In this document: positions 8,817 through 15,903 of the stretch, in pieces | How positions within the stretch are numbered: the first letter of the stretch is position 1 | Layout: every line of letters begins with the position of its first letter | Assembly (NCBI GenBank): GCA_002705085.1 | Contig: PAHO01000044.1 | Coordinates: 1 to 64,000, forward strand | DNA from: Phycisphaerae bacterium | GTDB taxonomy: Bacteria; Planctomycetota; Phycisphaerae; Phycisphaerales; SM1A02 | DNA length: 64,000 bases | Direction: 5' to 3' | Translations under genes and position numbers: made by a program | Notes under the pieces: model-generated | Database searches by the model: none | Seen by the model: the letters and a program-made list of their open reading frames with translations, nothing else | Told to the model about the DNA's origin: nothing

Positions 8817-10039
8817 GTGCGATTTCCGGGGGCCGCAAAGGCGAGTTGAGAGAGGCCGATGGATCGTTCCCGGAAGCCGGCCTCACAATAAGACAGGTAA
8901 TACTTCCAGAATCTCAGGAACCGGTCATCGAATCCAAGCTTGCGGATATCAGCCTCATTGCGAATGAAGTTTTCCTGCCAATGCCAGAGCGTTTGGGCGT
9001 AGTCCTCGGCGAAATCGGACTGTCCAACCATTCGTAACTTTGAAGTCTCAGCGGTCGCTTCGAGGATCGCTGCCAGGGAAGGGCAGCATGAACCAGGAAA
9101 AACATACCGGCGGATAAAGTCGGTGCTGTGGAGATAATCCCTATAGCGATGAAGGGGCATTGTGATCGCTTGAACCGCGGCCCTTCCATCTGATGCCAGC
9201 AACTGGCCAATGGTGCGGAAGTAGGAGTGGAGGTGCTCGTGTCCTACCGCCTCGATCATCTCCACCGAAACCAGCCGATCGAACGTTCCTTGGAGCTCGC
9301 GATAGTCCGTCTTCAGGAGCTGAATCCGGTGTTGCAGACCTCGGGATTGGATCAACTCTTCGGCGTAACTGAATTGCGCATCACTGATGGTGGTCGTAGT
9401 GACAAAGACATCATGCTGCTCGGCCAGATACACCGCGAAGCCTCCCCAGCCGGTTCCGATTTCCACAACCTTTTGGCCCGCCTGGATATCAGCGATTGCT
9501 GCCATCCTGGCGTACTTGGCTTTCTGGGCTTGGGCAAGTGAGAGATTCTGCCCCCCGAAGAGCCCACTGGAGTATGTCATGGAGGGGTCCAGCCAGAGTT
9601 TGTAGAAATCGTTGGACAGGTCGTAGTGGTCCAAGATGTTCTGCTTGGCTCGATCGACAGTCCCTGAACGGGCCGATTGCCAAACTCGGCTCCTCCATTT
9701 GCTGAACCACGCCCGATCGGAGAGTGCATATTGCACTTCAGATTCTCGAGCAAACATCCGCAAGAGCCCGGTCAAATCTGGGGTGGTCCACCAGCCCTCA
9801 ACCCATGCCTCGGCGGCGCCATTGGCGCCGCATTTCATGATGGACGCCCAAAATCGATCGTCGAGGACTTGGATTCGGGCAACGTGTTCGCCGTGGCCAT
9901 AGCGACTGATCTGACCATGCTCGGTCACTTCAATCATGCCGGCTGACAACCGGTTAAAGCGAGCAAGGACCAGCTTCTTCGCCAATGAAGATGTGCGAAC
10001 CTGCATTTGTGCGGGAACGATGGCGGGGGACTGCGTCAT
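8810..10039 (-). CDS. cfa: Cyclopropane-fatty-acyl-phospholipid synthase family methyltransferase
   Basis: A 409-residue full-length Cfa-type enzyme. The N-terminal lipid-binding domain (about residues 20-120) precedes the SAM fold VVEIGTGWGGFAVYLAEQH. The active-site region VSVEMIEAVGHEHL and the late YYLSYCEAGF and RRYVFPG motifs keep the Glu, His and Cys typical of Cfa enzymes. It transfers a methylene or methyl group from SAM to the cis double bond of phospholipid acyl chains. In operons with FAD and DUF1365 partners, related enzymes can instead make methyl-branched, furan-precursor chains. ATG 10039 overlaps the DUF1365 stop (ATGA). The operon's own desaturase would supply the unsaturated substrate. 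Confidence 0.92.
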   Translation of the reverse strand: MTQSPAIVPAQMQVRTSSLAKKLVLARFNRLSAGMIEVTEHGQISRYGHGEHVARIQVLDDRFWASIMKCGANGAAEAWVEGWWTTPDLTGLLRMFARESEVQYALSDRAWFSKWRSRVWQSARSGTVDRAKQNILDHYDLSNDFYKLWLDPSMTYSSGLFGGQNLSLAQAQKAKYARMAAIADIQAGQKVVEIGTGWGGFAVYLAEQHDVFVTTTTISDAQFSYAEELIQSRGLQHRIQLLKTDYRELQGTFDRLVSVEMIEAVGHEHLHSYFRTIGQLLASDGRAAVQAITMPLHRYRDYLHSTDFIRRYVFPGSCCPSLAAILEATAETSKLRMVGQSDFAEDYAQTLWHWQENFIRNEADIRKLGFDDRFLRFWKYYLSYCEAGFRERSIGLSQLAFAAPGNRTC

Positions 10040-10791
10040 GCGGCTGACTCCTGCAATTGGTGGGTTCCTGGATGCTTGATGTATGGATTCCCCTTTCGCC
10101 AGACTTGCATCGCTTGCCAGTAAATGCCAGCGACGACTCGTACCGTGGCGAGTGGGGTGCCCCAGAGGCATCGGCTCAGACCCTGTGCGGTCAGAGGCGT
10201 TCTTGTGGTCACAAAGGTTGCGTCGAACTTCCGCTCATCCTCGATCTGGTTTTCCATGTGAACCGCAAATGATCGGGGCGTGCAATGGAATCTCCAGTGG
10301 TGACGCTGATTCATTTCAAGGAAGGGTGAAATGTGGAACTTCTTGTCGAAGTCAAAAGCACGCCTGCCATTGGAGCAATCGTGCACATAGGCATGGCGCT
10401 CGCCCCAGGGGATGTTCGTGATTTCGGTCACAATGGCTTGCAGATTTCCCTCAGCACTGTGTGCAAAGTAGAAGGACACAGGATTGAATTGGTGGCCGAA
10501 GTATCGTGGGTGAGCAAGCAAGTAGACATCAGCGATGTCTGTGATCCCTAGGACGCGATCGATCCGTTCGCGGACTTCCGCGCCGATGGATTGATGCTCT
10601 TGGAATCCAAAGTCGCGTTGGTGCCAAGTGGCCAAATTTTCTTGATTGGCCGACCAAAATGAGGACAAGTTGCAAACGTCTTCGATGCGATCGACGTTGA
10701 TGCACGGCATGCGGAGTCTCATCTGAAACTGATGCGGCTTTCGTCCGTACCTGCGGTGGCGTACAACGCCTTCGTGAATCCAGCCAAGCAT
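10036..10791 (-). CDS. DUF1365 family protein
   Basis: A 251-residue protein with the DUF1365 pattern: an N-terminal HEGVVRHRRYGRKPHQFQ, the central HPRYFGHQFNPVSFYF and the late KKFHISPF. The family has no demonstrated biochemical activity but is almost always found next to a COG2907-type FAD oxidoreductase and a Cfa-type methyltransferase. Its histidine- and aromatic-rich core suggests a lipid or cofactor-binding role (inference). It is preceded by a 46-base gap from the FAD gene, one of the larger gaps in the operon, and a possible internal -10 (TAGTCT) lies six bases before its ATG. Its stop overlaps the cfa start. Confidence 0.9.
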   Translation of the reverse strand: MLGWIHEGVVRHRRYGRKPHQFQMRLRMPCINVDRIEDVCNLSSFWSANQENLATWHQRDFGFQEHQSIGAEVRERIDRVLGITDIADVYLLAHPRYFGHQFNPVSFYFAHSAEGNLQAIVTEITNIPWGERHAYVHDCSNGRRAFDFDKKFHISPFLEMNQRHHWRFHCTPRSFAVHMENQIEDERKFDATFVTTRTPLTAQGLSRCLWGTPLATVRVVAGIYWQAMQVWRKGNPYIKHPGTHQLQESAA

Positions 10792-10797
10792 GACCGA

Positions 10798-10803
10798 AGA
10801 CTA
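10798..10803 (-). promoter_or_regulatory. Possible internal leaderless promoter (-10 TAGTCT)
   Basis: On the minus strand the hexamer TAGTCT ends six bases before the DUF1365 ATG, in the 46-base gap after the FAD gene. No Shine-Dalgarno is present. The spacing fits a -10 element whose start point is at the start codon. No clear -35 is visible. Confidence 0.35.
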
Positions 10804-10837
10804 GGACTCCGAACCGCCTGTGGGGCAAAAAATGGGG

Positions 10838-12124
10838 TCAATCTGGACGATTTGAATCATTTTGTGCACGGAGTACAGGGGGGTCGCAAACCCCGAAGGC
10901 CGCCGCCACCGCTTGTCCGCTCGCGCAGCCGTCCTCGTGAAAGCCCCATCCCCACCAAGCGCCGCAAAATGAGGTCCGCCGCCGCCGGCAAAACTCCAGT
11001 TGACGCCGCCGCGCCGACATCGAACCTGGCATGAATTCCGGGTGCTCATATTCCACGGTTCGTGCAACGGTGCTTGGGTCGATATCCCGAACGTCGTTGA
11101 GGGTCACCGACCAGTCCCGTTCAGCGGGCAAATTTTGGAGAATGTTCATCCCGTAGGTCACGGATGGGGGGGTGCCAGATGGATCACCGGCCCGAAAGTT
11201 CCATGCCGCGTGGCAGCGACGAGTGGAAGGCAGTGCCCTAGCGTCGTGGTGAAGACGAGCAAGATTTTTACGGAATGGAATGGAGGAAAGAACCTGTGAT
11301 TCCTGCTCGTCAGGGTCATCAAGCATGGCCAAGCACTGGTCAGCATGGCAGGCCAAAATGACCTCATCAAATCGGTGCCGCTCTCCGCGGGCCATCAGGC
11401 TGACGGAATCTTCAGCGCGAGTGACAGATTCGACTGGAGCATCAAAATGGATGGGGGGGAGGTGTTTGACCAATGAGCGGACGTACGTCCGTGAGCCACC
11501 TTGGACTGTTCGCCACTTGGGCCGCCCGCGGATCGCCAACATGCGGTGGTGCTTCATGAAGTCCAGGACGAACTTCATCGGGAAGTCCAAGAACGCCTGG
11601 CCGGAGCAGCTCCAGACGGCAGCGCCAAACGGAATCAAGTAATCGTCCCGGAATGAATCGCCAAGATTGTGCCGCTGCAGATATTCCGATACCGAGCACC
11701 GATCATCAAGCGTGGGCTGATCGTGTAAGGCGACCCGGTGGAACTTCAGCATGTCCTTCAGCATCATCCAGACACGCGGGGAAAAGATGTTTCTTCGTTT
11801 GGCAAACAGTCCGCCAAGTCCTGAAGATTCCCATTCCAATCCAGTCTGTGGCCGACGGACCGAAAATGACATGCTTGACGGCTGCGTGCTCACACCCAAG
11901 TCGTCGAGCAACGTCATAAAGGTTGGGTAGTTGTCGGGGTTGCAGACGATGAACCCTGTATCGATGGCGAGGCGGCCCTTCGGATCTTGAACATCAAAGG
12001 TGTCGGCATGTCCACCAGGACGAGAGTCTGCTTCAAAAATGGTGAGATCCGCATGGTTTCGCAAGCGAAAAGCGGCCGTCAGCCCGGCGACGCCCGTACC
12101 CACAATGGCGATCTGAGGCTTCAC
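10838..12124 (-). CDS. FAD-dependent oxidoreductase (COG2907-type amine-oxidase fold)
   Basis: A 428-residue flavoprotein. The N-terminus has the dinucleotide-binding fold IAIVGTGVAGLTAAFRL, then the FAD ribose acid in TIFEADSRPGGHADTF. The C-terminal FCGAWWGWGFHEDG is the family's characteristic final FAD contact. Members occur with DUF1365 and Cfa proteins and are thought to oxidise or desaturate methylated acyl chains (the role of such flavoproteins in furan or branched fatty acid pathways is only partly established). The start is GTG 12124, overlapping the desaturase stop as GTGA. The chain is full length with no visible damage. Confidence 0.88.
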   Translation of the reverse strand: MKPQIAIVGTGVAGLTAAFRLRNHADLTIFEADSRPGGHADTFDVQDPKGRLAIDTGFIVCNPDNYPTFMTLLDDLGVSTQPSSMSFSVRRPQTGLEWESSGLGGLFAKRRNIFSPRVWMMLKDMLKFHRVALHDQPTLDDRCSVSEYLQRHNLGDSFRDDYLIPFGAAVWSCSGQAFLDFPMKFVLDFMKHHRMLAIRGRPKWRTVQGGSRTYVRSLVKHLPPIHFDAPVESVTRAEDSVSLMARGERHRFDEVILACHADQCLAMLDDPDEQESQVLSSIPFRKNLARLHHDARALPSTRRCHAAWNFRAGDPSGTPPSVTYGMNILQNLPAERDWSVTLNDVRDIDPSTVARTVEYEHPEFMPGSMSARRRQLEFCRRRRTSFCGAWWGWGFHEDGCASGQAVAAAFGVCDPPVLRAQNDSNRPD

Positions 12125-13026
12125 GAGGAAGTCTGAATGCGCTGTTTCTGAACGTGTTCAGGGACGCCTTTGAGATTTTTGACAAGCCCGATCGACTTCA
12201 TCGCGCACAAGATCCACCAAGTGGGATCAAGTTCCCACCACCGAAATCCTTGGCGCACCGTTGCGGGGTAATGGTGATGGTTGTTGTGCCACCCTTCGCC
12301 GAGCGTGATGAGTGCCAGTACAAAATTGTTCCGTGAGTCATCTTTGGTCTGAAAATCTCGGCGGCCCCACACATGGGCAAGGGAATTGATGGTGTAGGTG
12401 CCGTGATAGCACAGGACAGTGGATACGAAAAAACCCCACACCAAAGCTTGACCGGCCGTCAGTCCAAGGGATGGCAACAGATGGGCGGCCAAGGCGCCGG
12501 CGCCGAGCATCAGCACGGCGGTGGCGACCACTGGCACATGGTGGTTGCGGTCCAGCCACACCAGTTCAGGAAACTTCATCCAATCTCTGACCAAACGCAC
12601 TCGAACCGGAGCTGCTTCTTTGCAGAGGAACCAGCCACAGTGGGATTTCCAGAAACCATGCTCCTTGGGCGAGTGAGGGTCAAGATGGGTGTCTGAATGG
12701 GAATGGTGATCACGGTGGTGTGCCGCCCACCAAATGGGGCCGCGCTGTACGGCCGAAGTCCCCAGCAGCCCCATTAAAAATTGGACGGGGCGGCTGGTGC
12801 TGAAGGTTCGGTGACTGAAATAGCGGTGATAAAAGCCAGTAATGGCAAACATGCGGACGATGTACATGGCCAGGCACAGTGCAAGTGCGGCCCATGAAAA
12901 TCCAACCCAAAAGACCGCGATGCAAGCTACGTGCAAGAGGATGTAGGGGATGGCCTCGACCCAGCGGATTTTCCACTTGGACACATCTGGCTCATGGTCA
13001 GCTTCTTCGATGAAATGATCACCCAT
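12121..13026 (-). CDS. Membrane acyl-CoA/acyl-lipid desaturase
   Basis: A 301-residue stearoyl-CoA-9-desaturase family membrane enzyme. The three diiron histidine clusters are complete: HRYFSH (residues 67-72), HRDHH (104-108) and HNNHH (247-251), set among four membrane helices. It introduces a cis double bond into acyl chains using oxygen and an electron donor. It heads the operon, so its product is the natural substrate for the downstream methyltransferases. Three in-frame ATGs exist (13053, 13035, 13026). I choose 13026 because a TAGCAT hexamer ends exactly seven bases before it, as at other probable leaderless genes here. Starting further upstream would only add a few non-conserved residues. 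Confidence 0.88.
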   Translation of the reverse strand: MGDHFIEEADHEPDVSKWKIRWVEAIPYILLHVACIAVFWVGFSWAALALCLAMYIVRMFAITGFYHRYFSHRTFSTSRPVQFLMGLLGTSAVQRGPIWWAAHHRDHHSHSDTHLDPHSPKEHGFWKSHCGWFLCKEAAPVRVRLVRDWMKFPELVWLDRNHHVPVVATAVLMLGAGALAAHLLPSLGLTAGQALVWGFFVSTVLCYHGTYTINSLAHVWGRRDFQTKDDSRNNFVLALITLGEGWHNNHHHYPATVRQGFRWWELDPTWWILCAMKSIGLVKNLKGVPEHVQKQRIQTSS

Positions 13027-13033
13027 ACGAGGC

Positions 13034-13069
13034 ATGCTAGACCACCTGTGCACTGGAAGTGCCTAGAGT
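13034..13069. promoter_or_regulatory. Divergent promoter and possible operator of the lipid operon
   Basis: This interval separates the desaturase (minus) from the membrane protein (plus). A minus-strand -10 (TAGCAT, 13034-13039) ends seven bases before the desaturase ATG. A plus-strand -10 (TAGAGT, 13064-13069) ends five bases before GTG 13075. Between them lies the perfect inverted repeat GCACT-GGA-AGTGC (13050-13062), which would overlap both -35 zones and is well placed as an operator. The protein that binds it is unknown. Confidence 0.45.
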
Positions 13070-13074
13070 CGAAT

Positions 13075-13491
13075 GTGGCAGTGAACGTTCTTGATTTGTT
13101 GTTGGCGGGAGCCCTGGCCGGTCTCTCCTGGACCTGCTCGATGGTTCATTACCCGCTTCTTTCGGATCTCCACACGGAGAACGCAAGTTCCGTCCATTTC
13201 CAGCGTCATGTCCGGAGGATCTTCCCGTTGGTGGGAGTCCTTATGGCTGCGGAACTTATGGTTGCATCCTGGCGATGTTGGTCTGAATCCTCAGTCCCGA
13301 ACATGGCCTCATTGGGTGTCATTCTGATTGTTTGGTTGCTCACGGGGATGTTTGCCGCTCCAGTGCACCAGATGATGTTGGCGGATCAGGCGTCCAGAAA
13401 GCACGTTTCCCGGCTGATGGCGATTCACCACGTGCGAACCGGCTGCTGGACACTCAGGTGCGGGATTGTGGCCCTCGGGGGTGTTGCATGA
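13075..13491 (+). CDS. Small four-helix membrane protein paired with DCC oxidoreductase
   Basis: A 138-residue membrane protein with four hydrophobic segments. Conserved-looking features are SMVHYPLL near the first helix, the middle APVHQMM and a late IHHVRTGCWTLRCG. Similar small proteins with VHYPL and RT-x-x-W patterns lie next to DUF393 genes in many bacteria (recognised from memory; no family name assigned). GTG 13075 is five bases after a TAGAGT hexamer; GTG 13081 is the other candidate. Upstream in-frame codons overlap the desaturase control region. The stop overlaps the next ATG (ATGA at 13488). Its divergence from the lipid operon across a shared control region suggests a related role. 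Confidence 0.65.
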   Translation: MAVNVLDLLLAGALAGLSWTCSMVHYPLLSDLHTENASSVHFQRHVRRIFPLVGVLMAAELMVASWRCWSESSVPNMASLGVILIVWLLTGMFAAPVHQMMLADQASRKHVSRLMAIHHVRTGCWTLRCGIVALGGVA

Positions 13492-13928
13492 GAACGGTGA
13501 CTGATCGATCAGGTGGAAGTGGCCCGGCCGTCTACACCCTGCTCTACGACGGGAAGTGCCCGCTCTGTCGTCGAGAAGTTGATTGGCTCTGCCGCAGAGG
13601 GAAGCAGGCCCTGAAAGCTGTTGATATTGCCTGCGATGAATTTCACGCCGAACACTACGGACTGCGTGACGAGGATGTGCACCGGGAGCTGCATGGCATC
13701 AAGGCCGACGGCACCGTCACCACTGGTATGGATTCTGTTCGCGAGGCCTATCGGGTCATCGGGCTGGGGTTCCTGGTCGGCTTCACGGCGTACTGGCCCT
13801 TCAGGCCAATTACCGACTGGGCGTATCGACGCTTTGCCGCAAACCGATTGAGGGTTGGATCTTGGCTGGGGCGGGAAGAATGCGCATCAGACGCCTGCCA
13901 GAGACCCTCTGAGCCCCCCTCACCCTGA
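13488..13928 (+). CDS. DCC family thiol-disulfide oxidoreductase-like protein (DUF393)
   Basis: A 146-residue protein with the DUF393 signature LLYDGKCPLCRREVDWL near residues 19-35. The DxxCPxC motif is the predicted thioredoxin-like redox site. The middle (DEDVHRELHGIKADG) and the C-terminal FRPITDWAYRRFAANR also fit the family. Members are assumed to be thiol-disulfide oxidoreductases, often near membrane lipid or photolyase genes, with no known substrate. Translation is coupled to the upstream membrane protein by an ATGA overlap. A longer upstream reading is rejected because it only covers that gene. Confidence 0.88.
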   Translation: MRTVTDRSGGSGPAVYTLLYDGKCPLCRREVDWLCRRGKQALKAVDIACDEFHAEHYGLRDEDVHRELHGIKADGTVTTGMDSVREAYRVIGLGFLVGFTAYWPFRPITDWAYRRFAANRLRVGSWLGREECASDACQRPSEPPSP

Positions 13929-13975
13929 ATTCGACATAACACGCATTATGGGACTGGGCAGGGGAGGCGGCCTGA

Positions 13976-15016
13976 TCAGGCGGTCTCCAGCAGGTTGTCG
14001 ATTCTTCGTACGGCGACCGGCGCTTCGGCGGCCCCGAGGTGCCAACGGATCGCCTTGATCACCGCCTCGGGATCTGCTGGTGGCGATGCTGGAGAAAGTC
14101 CACGACCGGCAGCGGGAAGAAGCTCTCGGTAAGACAGCCCGTTCGGGACCCATGGAAGACAGCCTGAGAACATCGCTTCCACCACAGACAGGCCAAAGAA
14201 CTCATGGCGAGCGGTGGAGCACACCCAGTCGGCGGCACCCAGTATTGATTCATAGATGGCACGGCCTGGATATCCATCAAAAACAATGCGATCAGCAAAC
14301 TCATCTCGAAAAATCTGCATGGACTCTGGTGCACGTTCAAATCGTTCGCCAAGCAGTGCCCATCGGATCGGAAGCTCGCGGTGCGTCCTCGCCAGTGCCA
14401 ACAACTGGTCTGGCCCTTTGTCGTGTTCGTGTCTATGGGGCCAGACCACAAGTGGCGAATCAGCACCCTGTATCGGGCATGGCGCTTCGGGTTGGGGCAC
14501 TTGAACTGGACACCATGCGACGTTGCTGCGCCGACGAATTTCGGACTCCAAGTCCCCCAGCGAGAGCCCCCGTGAATGTTGCAGCACGCTCGCGATCCCA
14601 TCAATAAAGGACTCAAGATTCCAGCGGCTGTTCCACACGACCAGATCAGAAGCAAAAATCGAATTGAGGTTGGTCAGGGCAAAGTGGTGGTCACGCGGGT
14701 CCTCATCACGTGCGGGATCTGCTGGGTATTCGGCTTGATTCTCGTGCATATAGAGCACTGTGGGAACCCTCCGCCCAAGCTGGGCCTCAACCCGCACCCG
14801 CATCACCGCAACGTCGAGGAGACTCGTGCAGAAGAGAAGATCAGCATTGGGGCACTGATCAAGCGATGGTGAAAGCCCGCCGGACCTCATGGCCCACTTC
14901 CACGGGGCCTGATCATTGGTGATCCAATGCCAGTCATGAGCACTGTGTCTCGTAACAATTTCACGAAAATGGCGGTGAGACCCCCGATCGAACGATTCCA
15001 TCGCAATGATCTTCAT
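13976..15016 (-). CDS. tRNA-queuosine mannosyltransferase-like glycosyltransferase (DUF3524)
   Basis: A 346-residue GT-B glycosyltransferase. The start MKIIAMESFDRGSHRHF, followed by WKWAMRSGG, matches the DUF3524 domain of QTMAN, the enzyme that adds mannose to queuosine in tRNA-Asp of animals. The C-terminal half has a GT4 fold with HEFFGLSVVEAMFSGC, the nucleotide-sugar-binding acidic region. Bacterial members exist but their tRNA target is not established, so a sugar transfer onto a queuosine-type nucleotide is inference. I start at ATG 15016 because TACCAT ends seven bases before it; ATGs at 15019 and 15025 are also possible. The neighbours (divergent Fur homologue, DCC gene) do not explain it. 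Confidence 0.82.
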   Translation of the reverse strand: MKIIAMESFDRGSHRHFREIVTRHSAHDWHWITNDQAPWKWAMRSGGLSPSLDQCPNADLLFCTSLLDVAVMRVRVEAQLGRRVPTVLYMHENQAEYPADPARDEDPRDHHFALTNLNSIFASDLVVWNSRWNLESFIDGIASVLQHSRGLSLGDLESEIRRRSNVAWCPVQVPQPEAPCPIQGADSPLVVWPHRHEHDKGPDQLLALARTHRELPIRWALLGERFERAPESMQIFRDEFADRIVFDGYPGRAIYESILGAADWVCSTARHEFFGLSVVEAMFSGCLPWVPNGLSYRELLPAAGRGLSPASPPADPEAVIKAIRWHLGAAEAPVAVRRIDNLLETA

Positions 15017-15023
15017 CATCACC

Positions 15024-15033
15024 ATGGTAGATT
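15024..15033. promoter_or_regulatory. Overlapping divergent -10 elements between DUF3524 and Fur-like genes
   Basis: On the minus strand TACCAT (15024-15029) ends seven bases before ATG 15016. On the plus strand TAGATT (15028-15033) would give a leader of about 15 bases holding the AGGAG at 15045-15049 of the Fur-like gene. The two elements overlap, so the promoters probably exclude each other. Confidence 0.35.
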
Positions 15034-15054
15034 GGCAATACTTCAGGAGTAAGC

Positions 15055-15498
15055 ATGACCCAGCCCCCCGGCCCATTGTGTGCGCTTTTTCGTCGACATC
15101 TTCGTGATGTCGGACTGAAGTACACCCCCGAGCGAGCCAAGACCCTTGACGCCGCTTTTCACCTTGGTCGAGCTTTCGAAGTCGAAGATTTGATGCTTGA
15201 ACTTTCAGCGCGCGGTGGTGGCGCGTCCAAAGCGACGGTGTACCGGACAGTGCGACTCATGGTCGATGCTGGAGTTCTTGAGCAAATTCTCATTGATCGC
15301 GACCGTGCCCATTACCGAATTTCTACGGGTGATGGCAGCAGCACGACGTTGATCGACCCCGAGTCTGGACAAATGCTCCCTGTGGACGACCCGCAACTCA
15401 ACAGCATCTGCCGTGAGATTGCGACGAAGAGTGGTTGGTCATACCGAGGCTATCGAATCCACATCATGGCCAACTCCCCTGAGAAGAACCATTCATAA
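15055..15498 (+). CDS. Fur-family regulator lacking the usual metal ligands
   Basis: A 147-residue winged-helix protein. GLKYTPERAKTLDAAF and KATVYRTVRLMVDAGVL are the Fur DNA-binding domain, including the ATVYR recognition helix. In the dimerisation domain the normal HHHDH and CxxC positions are replaced: the aligned stretch reads SSTTLIDPESGQ, with neither the HxH nor the cysteine pair. One histidine remains in YRIHIMA. It should therefore bind DNA, but probably not iron or zinc in the classical sites; it may respond to another signal or act constitutively. A clear AGGAG precedes ATG 15055. The 3' end overlaps tsaE by six bases. Confidence 0.8.
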   Translation: MTQPPGPLCALFRRHLRDVGLKYTPERAKTLDAAFHLGRAFEVEDLMLELSARGGGASKATVYRTVRLMVDAGVLEQILIDRDRAHYRISTGDGSSTTLIDPESGQMLPVDDPQLNSICREIATKSGWSYRGYRIHIMANSPEKNHS

Positions 15499-15903
15499 CA
15501 CGCCGTCGGGCAAGAAAGCGGTACGCCCTGATGGGGAGTGTTCCAGCGTTACGACCAGAGCTGGCTGGGGCCACCATTCCTCGCAAGCTCTCTCTGGCCA
15601 TTCCACAACCAGGCAAAGACACTCTGGGCATGCCGTATCGGATTCACCTGCATCTCCTCGCCAGGCATCTCGGTGGAGCAGCACCCCCCCATTCACGTCG
15701 TAATGGTGCTCGAGCACATACGAGGGGGAATGCACATCGCCCGGGTTCCCTCCAAGCGCGTGCACCATGCCTCGAACAAGGGTGGTTTTTCCCGCCCCCA
15801 AGTCTCCTTGCAAAGCAAGGGTCTTCCAAGCGATCTTGCTTTGCAAAGCAAGTCGAGCCCCGAGCGCTTCGGTCTCGATGGGGCTGGCCAAGTGGACTTT
15901 CAT
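15493..15903 (-). CDS. tsaE: tRNA threonylcarbamoyladenosine biosynthesis ATPase TsaE
   Basis: A 136-residue P-loop protein of the t6A pathway, which modifies A37 of ANN-decoding tRNAs together with TsaB, TsaC and TsaD. The Walker A motif GDLGAGKTT is at residues 33-41. SPSYVLEHHY and VVEWPE are the family's switch and Walker B regions. The length is typical. Its ATG at 15903 overlaps the thiL stop, and it is the last gene of waaA-thiL-tsaE. A TsaE next to ThiL is a common bacterial arrangement. Confidence 0.93.
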   Translation of the reverse strand: MKVHLASPIETEALGARLALQSKIAWKTLALQGDLGAGKTTLVRGMVHALGGNPGDVHSPSYVLEHHYDVNGGVLLHRDAWRGDAGESDTACPECLCLVVEWPERACEEWWPQPALVVTLEHSPSGRTAFLPDGVL

